DNA of 64,000 nt from Ornithinibacillus californiensis (GTDB lineage: Bacteria; Bacillota; Bacilli; Bacillales; Amphibacillaceae): positions 62,001 through 126,000 of the forward strand of contig NZ_LDUE01000055.1 of the NCBI RefSeq assembly GCF_001038485.1. Direction: 5' to 3'. Below, piece after piece: positions 46,618-56,676 of this stretch. The position numbers were made by a program, and so were the translations under genes. The notes beneath the pieces are model-generated. The model searched no databases. It saw only the letters and a program-made list of their open reading frames with translations, and was not told the origin of the DNA. Positions within the stretch are counted from its first letter, which is position 1. Every line of letters begins with the position of its first letter.

Positions 46618-47910
46618 TTATGGGTAAAGACGGTTTAATAATCTAGGGAACGGTATAGTCTCTCGTACATGTTCAACACCTGATAACCATGCAACAGTAC
46701 GTTCTAAGCCTAAACCAAAGCCGGAGTGTGGGACACTTCCATATTGACTAAGCTCAAGATACCACTTATAAGCAGGACCAGTCAGCCCATGTTCCTCATA
46801 GCGTTGTTTCATTAACTCTAAGTCATCAATTCGTTGTGAACCACCGATAATTTCGCCATAACCTTCTGGTGCGATTAGATCTGCACAAAGAACGAGATCT
46901 TCTCTGTTTGGGTCTGGCTTCATGTAGAATGCTTTAATATCTTTTGGCCAGTTTGTAATAAATACTGGCATATCAAAGTTTTCCGCAATTGCTGTTTCGT
47001 GAGGAGCTCCAAAGTCTTCCCCCCACTCAATATCTGTAAACCCTTTTTCCTGTAATAAAGCTACTGCATCATCATAAGTTATCCTTGGGAATGGCGCTTT
47101 TACTTTTTCAAGCTTTGCAGTATCTCTACCTAATACATCTAGTTCTAATTTACAGTTTTTAAGAACAGATTGAACGATATGACTCACATAGTTCTCTTGT
47201 ACTTCTAGACTTTCATCATGATCTACAAACGCCATTTCCGGTTCTATCATCCAGAATTCAATTAAATGTCTACGTGTTTTTGATTTCTCTGCTCGGAATG
47301 TTGGACCGAATGAAAAAACTTTACCTAATGCCATTGCTGCCGCTTCCATATACAATTGACCGCTTTGTGATAAATAAGCATCTTCATCAAAATATTTCGT
47401 ATGGAACAACTCAGTAGTTCCCTCTGCTGATGCACCTGTTAATATCGGTGGATCAATCTTTACATAGCCATGCTCATTAAAGAACTCGTATGTAGATCTG
47501 ATAATTTCATTTCTAATCTTCATTACTGCATGTTGGCGTTTAGAACGTAACCATAAATGACGATGATCCATTAAGAATTCGGTACCATGCTCTTTAGGCG
47601 TTATCGGATAATCAACAGCCTCATGAATTAATTCAATATCTGATACTTGCATTTCATAGCCTAATGGCGAGCGTGTGTCTTCTACAATAGTACCAGTTAT
47701 GTACATCGATGATTCTTGGCTCATGTTTTTTGCTAGTTGGAATGTTTCCTCGCTAACATCACTTTTAACTACTACACCTTGCATGAATCCAGTCCCGTCA
47801 CGTAATTGTAGGAATGCGATTTTACCACTTGAGCGTTTATTGGCAAGCCATGCTCCAATTGTTACTTTTTGTCCCTCATATTTGGATACTTGTGCGATTG
47901 TTGTTTTCAA
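46618..47910 (-). CDS. asnS: Asparagine-tRNA ligase
   Basis: A 430-residue class IIb synthetase. An N-terminal OB-fold anticodon domain ([20 protein letters not shown]) is followed by the catalytic core with motif 2 [21 protein letters not shown] and motif 3 [15 protein letters not shown]. It charges tRNA-Asn. GGAGGT lies before the ATG. Operon position aspB-asnS, the conserved Bacillus order. Confidence 0.95.
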   Translation of the reverse strand: MKTTIAQVSKYEGQKVTIGAWLANKRSSGKIAFLQLRDGTGFMQGVVVKSDVSEETFQLAKNMSQESSMYITGTIVEDTRSPLGYEMQVSDIELIHEAVDYPITPKEHGTEFLMDHRHLWLRSKRQHAVMKIRNEIIRSTYEFFNEHGYVKIDPPILTGASAEGTTELFHTKYFDEDAYLSQSGQLYMEAAAMALGKVFSFGPTFRAEKSKTRRHLIEFWMIEPEMAFVDHDESLEVQENYVSHIVQSVLKNCKLELDVLGRDTAKLEKVKAPFPRITYDDAVALLQEKGFTDIEWGEDFGAPHETAIAENFDMPVFITNWPKDIKAFYMKPDPNREDLVLCADLIAPEGYGEIIGGSQRIDDLELMKQRYEEHGLTGPAYKWYLELSQYGSVPHSGFGLGLERTVAWLSGVEHVRETIPFPRLLNRLYP

Positions 47911-47958
47911 TCAAAAAACCTCCATTAGTCTATATTTTACTCCATCTGGATGAATTCC

Positions 47959-49143
47959 TTAATGCTTGTTTTTTTCTACAAATCTTCTGATCCGATTAGC
48001 TGCTTCCACTAATTGTTCTTTCGATATGGCATAGGATAAACGAACATTATTGGGTGCGCCAAAACCAGAACCCGGTACTACTGCTACCTTTTCTTCCTCT
48101 AATAAAGTAGCAACCCAATCATCAACTGAATCGAAACCATTTAATGTAGCAGCTTCAGCCACATTTGGAAATAGGTAAAAAGCTCCTTGAGGCTTTTTAC
48201 AAGTTACACCCGGAATAGTCACGATTAAATCATATAACGCATTGAGTCTTTCTGCAAATACTTTACGCATTTCAATGGTCGGATCTTCTTCAGCCTCATA
48301 TGCAGCAAGTGCTCCATATTGTGCTATTGAAGTTGGATTGGAAGTTGAATGAGATGCTAAATTGGTCATAGCTTTAATAATGGCTTGTGGACCTGCTGCA
48401 TATCCTATTCTCCAGCCCGTCATCGCATGGGATTTAGAAACTCCGTTAATTACTACTGTTTGTTCCTTTAACTTAGTAGAAATTTGTGCAATAGAAACAT
48501 GCTTATCATCTGTATAAATCAATTTTTCATAAATTTCATCCGAGATAATTACTAAATGATGTTTCAAGCACAGCTCCCCTAAAGCTTTCAACTCTTTCTC
48601 ACTGTACATCATCCCAGTAGGGTTGCTAGGTGAATTGATTATAATTGCTTTTGTTTTACTAGTAATAGCGGTTTCTAATTGATCTGGTGTTATTTTAAAT
48701 TCGTTTTCTTCCATACCATCGATAAATACGGGGTTACCTCCTGCTAGTTTGATTTGTTCAGGATAGCTCACCCAGTATGGTGTAGGAACGATTACCTCAT
48801 CACCATCATTTAAAAGCACTTGAAATAGGGTGTAAAGCGCATGCTTAGCACCGGATGTTACAATTACCTCATTTAACTGATATACAAGGTTATTTTCCCT
48901 TTTTAGCTTATCTACAATGGATTGTTTTAACTCATTAATACCACCTGTAGCTGTATACTTCGTGAATCCTTGGTCCATTGCTGCTTTTGCGGCTTGAATA
49001 ATATATTCAGGTGTATTGAAGTCTGGTTCTCCCGCCCCTAAGCCAATGACATCATGACCACTGTTCTTAAGTTCCTTCGCTTTAGCAGTTATAGCTAAAG
49101 TTGACGAAGGTGTTAATGTTTTCACTCTATTTGCCATTTCCAT
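47959..49143 (-). CDS. aspB: Aspartate aminotransferase
   Basis: About 394 residues, fold-type I PLP enzyme (subgroup I gamma). The PLP lysine is in NGVSKSHAMTGWRIGYAAG, substrate and cofactor residues are in INSPSNPTGMMYSE and ISDEIYEKLIY, and an arginine lies in NVRLSYA. It makes aspartate from oxaloacetate. The start is likely ATG at 49143 with GAGGGA seven bases upstream; ATG at 49137 is possible. Immediately downstream of ypmB. Confidence 0.94.
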   Translation of the reverse strand: MEMANRVKTLTPSSTLAITAKAKELKNSGHDVIGLGAGEPDFNTPEYIIQAAKAAMDQGFTKYTATGGINELKQSIVDKLKRENNLVYQLNEVIVTSGAKHALYTLFQVLLNDGDEVIVPTPYWVSYPEQIKLAGGNPVFIDGMEENEFKITPDQLETAITSKTKAIIINSPSNPTGMMYSEKELKALGELCLKHHLVIISDEIYEKLIYTDDKHVSIAQISTKLKEQTVVINGVSKSHAMTGWRIGYAAGPQAIIKAMTNLASHSTSNPTSIAQYGALAAYEAEEDPTIEMRKVFAERLNALYDLIVTIPGVTCKKPQGAFYLFPNVAEAATLNGFDSVDDWVATLLEEEKVAVVPGSGFGAPNNVRLSYAISKEQLVEAANRIRRFVEKNKH

Positions 49144-49158
49144 TTGTCGGTCCCTCAC

Positions 49159-49680
49159 TTAATTGAACATTTTATTAAAGCGAAACTCTTCATACTTCGT
49201 ACCATCAACAATCGAAACATAATCCAGAACATAACGTCCTACTTCATCTAAGTAGGTAATCTCCCATAGTGCAGTATCGTCTATGTAAGCTGGAGTAATT
49301 TCTATGAACTCACAACCAACACAGTCTTTTGCCCATTTCTGTATCAATGCGTCTTCAGGTATAATCTCACTTTGATACACGACTCTCACGTCAACTTCTG
49401 AATCTTGTGGAACAAACACAATAACTTCTTCATCGCTAGCTGTAATTCCGTATACTATATAATATAGGCTATTCCCATGAAATCTCATTGTTTTAACAAT
49501 CTGATTAACTTCAGTATCTCTGATAACTCTTTCTTCAGCGTTATCAAAACCAGCCGTTTTACTCTGTTGAACATCATGATATAGAAACAGAAGATAAATT
49601 ATTATTGCAACAATTAAAAGAAAGACAGAAAGAAGTGTCCATTTAGTCCAGGAGGGTAACCTTACTTCTCGCTTATACAT
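49159..49680 (-). CDS. ypmB: YpmB-like membrane-anchored protein (DUF5590)
   Basis: A 173-residue protein with one N-terminal membrane helix (WTLLSVFLLIVAIIIYLLFLY). An extracytoplasmic PepSY-like/cystatin-like region ends YVLDYVSIVDGTKYEEFRFN. It matches B. subtilis YpmB by position (dinG-ypmA-ypmB-aspB-asnS) and architecture. Function unknown. The ATG has no visible ribosome site and overlaps an 18-codon ORF that has one, so translation may be coupled. Confidence 0.8.
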   Translation of the reverse strand: MYKREVRLPSWTKWTLLSVFLLIVAIIIYLLFLYHDVQQSKTAGFDNAEERVIRDTEVNQIVKTMRFHGNSLYYIVYGITASDEEVIVFVPQDSEVDVRVVYQSEIIPEDALIQKWAKDCVGCEFIEITPAYIDDTALWEITYLDEVGRYVLDYVSIVDGTKYEEFRFNKMFN

Positions 49681-49729
49681 TTATAAGTCTGTTTCTAATT
49701 ATATTTTTATCAACTTGATGATAATCCAT
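49673..49729 (-). CDS. Possible 18-residue leader peptide overlapping ypmB start
   Basis: The minus-strand ATG at 49729 is preceded by GGAGGGTTTCAAA, a strong ribosome site. It encodes MDYHQVDKNIIRNRLINV and stops at 49673, overlapping the ypmB start by eight bases. Either a leader that couples translation to ypmB or a relic of ypmA, which is missing here. No homology is recognised. Confidence 0.4.
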   Translation of the reverse strand: MDYHQVDKNIIRNRLINV

Positions 49730-49939
49730 TTTGAAACCCTCCATTTTTAACTATACCTATTAAAATGCTTCTATTCTTATCAATTATTGTTAATCATACT
49801 TCTCTAACTAGTGCTTATACTATTACTACGTTGAACTTAAATAAGATGAAACACCTATATTATACCAAGCAATTCTTGTTTTTTGTTTTGTTTTTATTTA
49901 TTTCAACCAAAAAATTCTAAACACCATACCACCTTATTA

Positions 49940-49961
49940 AACTGATGCTGCAGCATCAGTT
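49940..49961. other. Perfect 22-bp palindrome
   Basis: AACTGATGCTG followed directly by CAGCATCAGTT, fully self-complementary, with TCTTTTTATT on the plus strand. It lies between ypmB and dinG (339 bp gap). It could be an operator or a terminator-like hairpin. The T-run is on the plus strand, where no gene precedes it. Apart from this and the small ORF nothing else is seen in the gap. Confidence 0.6.
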
Positions 49962-50019
49962 CTTTTTATTGCCCAAAATGGTGTAATTATTGTTTCCCAA
50001 CTGTAACTGCCAAATCGAC

Positions 50020-52803
50020 TTAAAACCACTCTTTCGCCCTTTGCATTAATTCCTTTGTCGAATCAAAAGCAATTGGTACTTTTGGAATTGAATCGATAAA
50101 ATACTTCCCGTAGGATGATTTCATTATTCTCGCATCACAAACAAACACGATACCTCTATCATTAGTGGATCGGATTAATCGACCAAACCCTTGTTTAAAT
50201 CGGATAACAGCATTGGGTAAAGCTAAATCATAAAATGCATTCCCACCATTCTTCTTCATATCCAATGCCTTCGCTTCGTAAACAGGGTGATTGGGTGGTT
50301 GAAAAGGTAGCCTTACGATTACTAAACAAGATAAGTCGTCACCAGGTATATCTACTCCTTCCCAAAAAGAGCTAGTTCCTAATAATATGGATTGTTCGAA
50401 TGTCTGAAAATTTTTCTTTAATCTTTCCCTACTTCCACTTGATATCCCCTGTGCAATTAACACGAACTTTTCATTTTCCATCGTTTCCTTTAATAGGTAA
50501 TAGGATTTTTTAAGCATATCATAGGAGGTAAATAAAACCATCATTCTTCCGTTTGTAATTTCTGCTAAAGATAGAATGGCCTCACATGTAGCAATTACAA
50601 AGTCTTCTGTATTTCCATAGCTTAGCTCTGGAAAATCACTAGGTACCATAACACGAACCTGCTCTTGATAAGAGAATGGAGATTCTATTTTCCTCGAAAA
50701 CAAGCGTGTCTGTTGTACCCCAAGTCTCCTTTGGATAAAATGGAAGGAATTTTTCATTGTTAAAGTAGCACTCGTAAGGATCACACTATCTTTTACATTG
50801 AAGAATCTCTCATGCAACACTGAGGAAATATTAACTGGTTCACTATATAAATAAACAGCATTCTTAGCTCCATACGCCTCAATTTCTATCCATTTTACCT
50901 CAACAGAATCATTGTCGATTAAGAAGAGTTGTTCAATACCGTCAATACATGATTGTAAAATTTCTATACGATGTTCCGTTTCATCCTTCCTGTGTTTCTC
51001 TGTAAGATGTTGGCTTAACTTGGTAAGTTGATGGATAAGATCACGGACATAGAAGATTAACCTTGTTGCCATTTCCTTTATTGTATTCCAACTTTTTTCA
51101 TTTTCTTTTCTACCTTCATAACGATATTGCATGCGACCAACATCACTTAAAACTTTCTTAGTTCCTTCCTGCTTGATTACATATTGGAAAATCGATCGAA
51201 ATAAATCATCCAACTCATATTTCGTTAAGGTTAACAATTCGTTCCATTTCTCTTGGAATGAATCATTTGCCGATGGATTCTGTTTTTCCATAATTTTATC
51301 GATCCATTTCCCTTCCCCAATAGATCCAATCTGGTTAAAGACATGTTGCATATTAACATAATCTAACTTTAACCCATAATGCTTAGAAGCTGTCTCTTCC
51401 AAATGGTGGGCTTCATCAATAATAACTTTTTCATAACTAGGAAGGAACTGGTAATCATTAAAAATATCTGCACATAATAATGCATGATTGGTGATTATTA
51501 TGTCTGCAAGTTGTGCATTTCTTCTAGCCTTTTGGTAGAAGGAGTACTTATACCAGGGAGATGAAGGATCTGCTTGTCCTTCGGTATCTGCAGATATTCT
51601 TTTATAAAATAATTGACCATGTGACGGTAAATGTAGCTCATCAATATCGCCAGTTTCTGTTTCCAGTAACCATACTAAGATCATTGCTTTTGTCAGTGCA
51701 ATATCGTAATTATCCTGTTGGGATGTATACAGTTCATTGGCGAACTTTTCAATACTAATATAGTGCTGCTTACCTTTTAAAAGAGCAACCTTAAATGGGA
51801 ATGAGACTAATTCTCTGATTAATGGTACCTCTTCTTCTAATAGCTGTGATTGTAACTGGGTCGTATATGTACTTATTACTAGCTTTTTACTCGATTGAAC
51901 CGCTTCGTAAACCGCTGGGATTAGATATGCTAAGGATTTTCCTGTCCCTGTTTCCGCTTCTATCAAAGCATGCATTTTCGCCTGAAAGGAATCATAGATA
52001 TCCTCAGACATTATCCGTTGACCTGTTCTCTTCTCATATTTCTTCATTTGTGCTTCCATCGTTCCATTCTCTTCATAAATGGAGTCTAGATATTCACCAA
52101 AGGAAGTAGTTATAGAAACTTTATCTCGATTAGTAGGAGAATTGTTACGAAAAGCCAATCCATTGTATGAAGTAAATATTGACTCTTCAGTAGAAAATGC
52201 TTTGGTTTCTTTATAATTTATTAATATCTCGTAAAGGTCTGATTTGAGTGATTTTTCTATTTTTAATAAATGCTCTAATGTCTCATAAGGTAATGAAGAA
52301 ATTTTGTTCATTAGTTTTATAAATAGCTTTGCCGTTACAAATGCATCCGATAATGCACGATGTGGATTATTGTGCTCAATATTTAAATACTCTGCAAGAA
52401 GACCTAGCTTAAATCCAGGTGCCTGAGGGTACAATATCCTTGTTAGTTCCACCGTATCTATTACTGGATTTCTTAGTCCTGATTTTCCAATTGCACGTAA
52501 TTCCCCATTTAAAAATCCCATATCAAATGGAACGTTATGTGCTATTAAATAACTATTTTCCAGTAAATTTACAATGGTGTCTGCCATTTCACTAAAAGTC
52601 GGGGCGTCTTTTACATCCTCGTCTTTAATTCCTGTTAACTTGGTAATAAATGGTGGTATCGTTTTATCAGGGTAAAGCATGGTGGAAAACTCATCGATAA
52701 TTTGGTCATTTTCAATTACTACAATACCTACCTCAATGATTTTATCTTGGTTGGCAGATGAATTCCCAGTGGTTTCTAAATCTAATACAACAAAACGATT
52801 CAT
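50020..52803 (-). CDS. dinG: DinG-family helicase with DnaQ-like exonuclease domain
   Basis: A 927-residue protein. An N-terminal DEDD exonuclease (FVVLDLETTGNS, AHNVPFDMGFLN, HRALSDAFVTA; residues 1-170) is fused to an XPD-type helicase. The Walker A motif is EAETGTGKSLAYLIP, the DEAH box is VIIDEAHHLEE, and GTSSFWEGVDIPGDDL and GFGRLIRSTNDRG lie towards the end. B. subtilis DinG (YpmC-region) is 3'-5' exonuclease-active rather than a proven helicase; the iron-sulfur cysteines of E. coli DinG are not obvious here. Role in DNA repair. Confidence 0.92.
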   Translation of the reverse strand: MNRFVVLDLETTGNSSANQDKIIEVGIVVIENDQIIDEFSTMLYPDKTIPPFITKLTGIKDEDVKDAPTFSEMADTIVNLLENSYLIAHNVPFDMGFLNGELRAIGKSGLRNPVIDTVELTRILYPQAPGFKLGLLAEYLNIEHNNPHRALSDAFVTAKLFIKLMNKISSLPYETLEHLLKIEKSLKSDLYEILINYKETKAFSTEESIFTSYNGLAFRNNSPTNRDKVSITTSFGEYLDSIYEENGTMEAQMKKYEKRTGQRIMSEDIYDSFQAKMHALIEAETGTGKSLAYLIPAVYEAVQSSKKLVISTYTTQLQSQLLEEEVPLIRELVSFPFKVALLKGKQHYISIEKFANELYTSQQDNYDIALTKAMILVWLLETETGDIDELHLPSHGQLFYKRISADTEGQADPSSPWYKYSFYQKARRNAQLADIIITNHALLCADIFNDYQFLPSYEKVIIDEAHHLEETASKHYGLKLDYVNMQHVFNQIGSIGEGKWIDKIMEKQNPSANDSFQEKWNELLTLTKYELDDLFRSIFQYVIKQEGTKKVLSDVGRMQYRYEGRKENEKSWNTIKEMATRLIFYVRDLIHQLTKLSQHLTEKHRKDETEHRIEILQSCIDGIEQLFLIDNDSVEVKWIEIEAYGAKNAVYLYSEPVNISSVLHERFFNVKDSVILTSATLTMKNSFHFIQRRLGVQQTRLFSRKIESPFSYQEQVRVMVPSDFPELSYGNTEDFVIATCEAILSLAEITNGRMMVLFTSYDMLKKSYYLLKETMENEKFVLIAQGISSGSRERLKKNFQTFEQSILLGTSSFWEGVDIPGDDLSCLVIVRLPFQPPNHPVYEAKALDMKKNGGNAFYDLALPNAVIRFKQGFGRLIRSTNDRGIVFVCDARIMKSSYGKYFIDSIPKVPIAFDSTKELMQRAKEWF

Positions 52804-52886
52804 ATCCTCACCACCTTTCTATTTCACTTCATAGTTTAAACTTGATTGGATATTTTTATTAAAGGCCACCGTATTTATTGAAAGAT

Positions 52887-52917
52887 GAAAAGGCATCTCT
52901 GGCCTAAGAGATACCTC
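52887..52917 (-). terminator. Terminator of birA operon
   Basis: On the minus strand AGGTATCTCT pairs with AGAGATGCCT, followed by TTTCATC. It lies just after the birA stop. Confidence 0.65.
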
Positions 52918-52930
52918 TTCCACACCATTA

Positions 52931-53917
52931 TCAATGATTTTGAAACCAATCAATTTCTCCGGAATAGACCTTCTTTATCAAACCATCATTGTATTTCGCA
53001 AGTAATGCCCCATCCTCAGCAATTCCCACAATAGTAGCTTCCTGGACATCTTGAAAAGTCTTAATGGTTGTTTTTTCCCCTAGACGATAACCGTAACTTT
53101 CCCATTTATTCTTTACTATAGAAAAGCCTTGTGACATATAATCTGAATATGCTTTCTCAAAGGTAACGAATATGTTTTGAATTAATTTAGTTATATCCCA
53201 AGTCTTCCCTGTTTCTATTTTTATTGATGTTGCTTTAGATTGGACATCTATTGGAAGGTCGTTTTGTTCATGATTAACATTTATACCAATCCCAATCACG
53301 ATATAGTTTATTTGATCTTGCTCTGCCTGCATCTCTGTTAATATTCCAGAAACCTTTTTATCAGCTAATATTATATCATTTGGCCATTTAATCTTCGGGT
53401 CTAAAAGTGACTCCTTTTTTAACACATCAGCCAATACAGTCGCAGTAAGTAAGGTTAATTGTGGAGCTAAATAAGGTAGTATGGAAGGTCTTAAAATAAT
53501 GCTCATCCAGATTCCTTTATCTTTTGCACTATGCCACTCTCGGCTTAACCTACCTTTTCCTGTTGTTTGTTCATCAGCAATTACTACCGTTCCATGATCA
53601 GCATGATCAGACGCAAGTTGGTGAGCAATAAGCTGGGTTGATGTAACTGTTTCTTTATGAATAATTGTCTTCCCTAACCATTCTGTATGTAATCCCCATT
53701 GCACAGTGTTCTCGCTAACTTTATTAGGCGACTCAAGTATTCGGTACCCTTTATTCCTAACAGCTTCAATCCTATACCCATCTTTTTCTAATTCCTTCAT
53801 ATGTTTCCAAATGGCACTACGTGAAATTTCAAGTAGATTAGAAATCTCTTGACCAGATAAATATATATCTGGATTTTGTGATAATAAATTAATTATTTTA
53901 CTTCGGGTGGATTCCAT
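52931..53917 (-). CDS. birA: Biotin-[acetyl-CoA-carboxylase] ligase / biotin repressor BirA
   Basis: About 328 residues. An N-terminal winged HTH (LSGQEISNLLEISRSAIWKH) is followed by the ligase domain, with the biotinyl-AMP loop GKGRLSREWHS and the catalytic KWPNDI. It biotinylates carboxylases and represses biotin genes. ATG at 53917, inside the cca 3' end, has AAAGGAT upstream; TTG at 53926 is too close to it. Operon cca-birA, as in B. subtilis. Confidence 0.94.
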   Translation of the reverse strand: MESTRSKIINLLSQNPDIYLSGQEISNLLEISRSAIWKHMKELEKDGYRIEAVRNKGYRILESPNKVSENTVQWGLHTEWLGKTIIHKETVTSTQLIAHQLASDHADHGTVVIADEQTTGKGRLSREWHSAKDKGIWMSIILRPSILPYLAPQLTLLTATVLADVLKKESLLDPKIKWPNDIILADKKVSGILTEMQAEQDQINYIVIGIGINVNHEQNDLPIDVQSKATSIKIETGKTWDITKLIQNIFVTFEKAYSDYMSQGFSIVKNKWESYGYRLGEKTTIKTFQDVQEATIVGIAEDGALLAKYNDGLIKKVYSGEIDWFQNH

Positions 53918-55095
53918 TTTATCCAATCCTTTAAAATTGATTTCTCGTTATGGATGACTCCATCAACGACTAATTTCTCCAGTTTAACTAATAAGTACTG
54001 AATCCATGGTCCTTTTTGGACAGTAGGAAATAAATCTATTATATCATTTCCATTGATAGCAAGTTCTTTTTTTGAAGTAATGGCTAAATTATCTTTTAAG
54101 GATATTAACTCGTTTTTATTTAATTCCCCTGGGGAAAGTACCTCAATTACCCGTGCAAAAGCATCGTGATAGCCTGGTAAGAGTTGGTATGCTAACCAAT
54201 TGTCTAATCCACTCACTTGATAATATTCAATGGCATGACATAGAGTTTTTGCTTTCCTCAACACTTGATTAGAACATTTCCATTCCTTCACCATTTGTTG
54301 AATTCCAGCTTCAGAATCTACATGATGAATTAGGCAGATTACTTCCGCGATAGTCTCTAATGGCTGAATGGTATGCGTTATTCTCGATAATATAGGAACA
54401 TTTTTCAATACTGGTAGATGTTGTTCAATTCCTAGCTCATTTATATATTCTAAGCCGCTTTTTACATAAGTACCTGCAAATAATTTCTCTAATTCAACCG
54501 TTATTCGCTCAACTGCTAGTCCCTCTATTGAAGACTTTGTTGCGGTTATAGCTTCACGTGTATGTTTTTCTATTTCAAAACCTAGTTGGCTGGAAAAGCG
54601 AACAGCGCGTAGAATGCGCAGAGGGTCTTCCGTAAAACGCTCATACCCGTTCCCTACTGTTCGAATCAAGCCTTTCTTCAGGTCTTCTTGTCCATCAAAT
54701 AAATCAACCAATACTCCGGTTTTGTCCATGGCTAATGCATTAATTGTAAAGTCCCTACGTGCTAGGTCTTCATCGATTTTATCCATGAAAGAAACCGAAT
54801 CTGGATGACGATGATCAGAATAATCGCCCTCCGTTCGGAAAGTAGTTACCTCATACGATACTTGGTTATGTCTAACAATAACAGTTCCATGTTCAATCCC
54901 AACAGGTATAACTTCATTAAAGATGGACTGAATCTCATGTGGTTTAGCGGACGTAGTAATATCCACATCCCCAATAGTCCGGTTTAATAGAGAATCACGA
55001 ACACATCCACCGACAAAATAAGCCTGGTGTCCAGCACGCTCAATTGTATCTATTATGTAAATCGCCTCCTGGAAAGGCCCTGTTAATAATTTCAT
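53893..55095 (-). CDS. cca: CCA-adding tRNA nucleotidyltransferase
   Basis: About 400 residues, class II nucleotidyltransferase. YFVGGCVRDSLLNRTIGDVD holds the catalytic DxD, and RRDFTINALAMD and EDPLRILRAVRFSSQLGF are conserved motifs. It adds or repairs the 3' CCA end of tRNAs. Several in-frame ATGs exist; 55095 lies nine bases after AGGGGTG, 55101 only three. Operon bshA-cca-birA. Confidence 0.94.
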   Translation of the reverse strand: MKLLTGPFQEAIYIIDTIERAGHQAYFVGGCVRDSLLNRTIGDVDITTSAKPHEIQSIFNEVIPVGIEHGTVIVRHNQVSYEVTTFRTEGDYSDHRHPDSVSFMDKIDEDLARRDFTINALAMDKTGVLVDLFDGQEDLKKGLIRTVGNGYERFTEDPLRILRAVRFSSQLGFEIEKHTREAITATKSSIEGLAVERITVELEKLFAGTYVKSGLEYINELGIEQHLPVLKNVPILSRITHTIQPLETIAEVICLIHHVDSEAGIQQMVKEWKCSNQVLRKAKTLCHAIEYYQVSGLDNWLAYQLLPGYHDAFARVIEVLSPGELNKNELISLKDNLAITSKKELAINGNDIIDLFPTVQKGPWIQYLLVKLEKLVVDGVIHNEKSILKDWIKWNPPEVK

Positions 55096-55119
55096 GAACA
55101 TTAGCACCCCTAGGATATG

Positions 55120-56247
55120 TTATTCAGATAAAATCTTATGATATAATTCCACATACTGGTTCAGAATAATAGATGAATGAAAATGTTCGCTTACACGCTT
55201 CAAGGCATTTTGGGAAAAGTTATTTAGTAAACGATCATTTGTAAGTAGTTTGATAGCATAATCTGCAGCCTGGCGAACATCACCTAATTCCACAATAAAA
55301 CCTGTCTCTTCATGGACAATAACCTCTGGTATTCCACCGACCTTCGTACCTATACATGGTACTTCACATGCCATCGCTTCTAATAGTACTAAACCAAAAC
55401 TTTCTTTCTCAGACATTAATAAATTTAAATCTGCAATAGATAAGAGGTCACTAATATTCTTTTGTTTACCTAAAAATAACACATCATTTTGAATTCCTAG
55501 TTGTTCAACTAATTGAAACGTGGTGGAATATTCTGGTCCATCTCCGACTAGTAATAGCTTTGCTTGTAGCTCATCTCTAATTAGTTTAAACGTATTAATG
55601 GTATCTTCTAGCCTTTTTACTTTTCTAAAATTAGAGATATGAATTATGACCTTTTCATCTTCCTTAATGCCATATTCTGACTTAATTCGATGTAGATCTC
55701 TTTTAAAATATTCTTCTTCATTAACAAAATTATATATGACGGAAATTTCCTTTTCTGTTTCAATCATTCTTTTAGTTTGAATTACCAAGTCATTAGATAC
55801 AGCTGTAACCGCATCTGATTTCTCAATCCCATATCGAATCATCCGTTTGAACGTATTATCAAATCCTAGAACTGTTATGTCAGTTCCATGGAGTGTCGTT
55901 ACAATCTTCACGTCACGTTTAGCCATATCCCTGGCTAAAATAGCACAGATCGCATGAGGCATAGCGTAATGGACATGAAGTATATCCAATTCCTCGCGGT
56001 CAATTACCTCGGCCATTTTCGTAGCTAAAGCTAAATCATATGGTGGATACTGAAAAACGGGGTAATGACTAACCTCTACCTCATGAAAATAAATATTAGG
56101 AATAACCCGATTTAAACGAAATGGAAGGCTTGATGTAATAAAATGAATTTCATGACCTTGTTCTGCAAGTAACATTCCTAACTCTGTTGCGATTACCCCA
56201 GATCCACCAACTGATGGATAACAGGTGATACCTATTTTCTTCTTCAT
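55120..56247 (-). CDS. bshA: N-acetyl-alpha-D-glucosaminyl L-malate synthase BshA
   Basis: A 375-residue GT4 glycosyltransferase, first step of bacillithiol synthesis (UDP-GlcNAc plus L-malate). The BshA N-terminal pattern KKKIGITCYPSVGGSGVIAT, then ILHVHYAMPHAICA, and the donor-site EKESFGLVLLEAMACEVP are present. Directly follows mgsA. In B. subtilis bshB1 lies between mgsA and bshA; here there is no space for it. Confidence 0.93.
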   Translation of the reverse strand: MKKKIGITCYPSVGGSGVIATELGMLLAEQGHEIHFITSSLPFRLNRVIPNIYFHEVEVSHYPVFQYPPYDLALATKMAEVIDREELDILHVHYAMPHAICAILARDMAKRDVKIVTTLHGTDITVLGFDNTFKRMIRYGIEKSDAVTAVSNDLVIQTKRMIETEKEISVIYNFVNEEEYFKRDLHRIKSEYGIKEDEKVIIHISNFRKVKRLEDTINTFKLIRDELQAKLLLVGDGPEYSTTFQLVEQLGIQNDVLFLGKQKNISDLLSIADLNLLMSEKESFGLVLLEAMACEVPCIGTKVGGIPEVIVHEETGFIVELGDVRQAADYAIKLLTNDRLLNNFSQNALKRVSEHFHSSIILNQYVELYHKILSE

Positions 56248-56252
56248 TCTTA

Positions 56253-56660
56253 TTATTCCTTCTTTTCTTTAACGATTTTTCTCCAATCCAAGTCTCCTCG
56301 TTCGAGTCCATGGATAAAGATTTCTGCCGAACTGAGATTCGTAGCAAGTGGAATTTGATGAACATCACAAAGTCTTATTAGTGCACTAACATCTGGTTCA
56401 TGCGGTTGGGCGGTTAAGGGATCTCTAAAGAATATAACCATATCCATTTCATTATTTGCAATCATTGCGCCAATTTGTTGGTCGCCACCATATGGTCCTG
56501 ACTGAAAACGATGTACATCTAGTCCAGTTTCATCGGAAATCATCTTTCCAGTCGTACCAGTTGCAAATAAATTATATTCTTTTAAAACATGTTGATAGGC
56601 AAGAGCAAAATTAATCATAATTGGTTTCTTCTCATTATGAGCAATTAATGCAACGTTCAT
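56253..56660 (-). CDS. mgsA: Methylglyoxal synthase
   Basis: A 135-residue enzyme that converts dihydroxyacetone phosphate to methylglyoxal and phosphate. [19 protein letters not shown] at the N-terminus, [13 protein letters not shown] and [14 protein letters not shown] carry the phosphate-binding and catalytic residues. It lies in the operon dapB-mgsA-bshA; bacillithiol made downstream is known to detoxify methylglyoxal, a fitting association. Confidence 0.95.
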   Translation of the reverse strand: MNVALIAHNEKKPIMINFALAYQHVLKEYNLFATGTTGKMISDETGLDVHRFQSGPYGGDQQIGAMIANNEMDMVIFFRDPLTAQPHEPDVSALIRLCDVHQIPLATNLSSAEIFIHGLERGDLDWRKIVKEKKE

Positions 56661-56676
56661 AAGATACCTCCATCCT

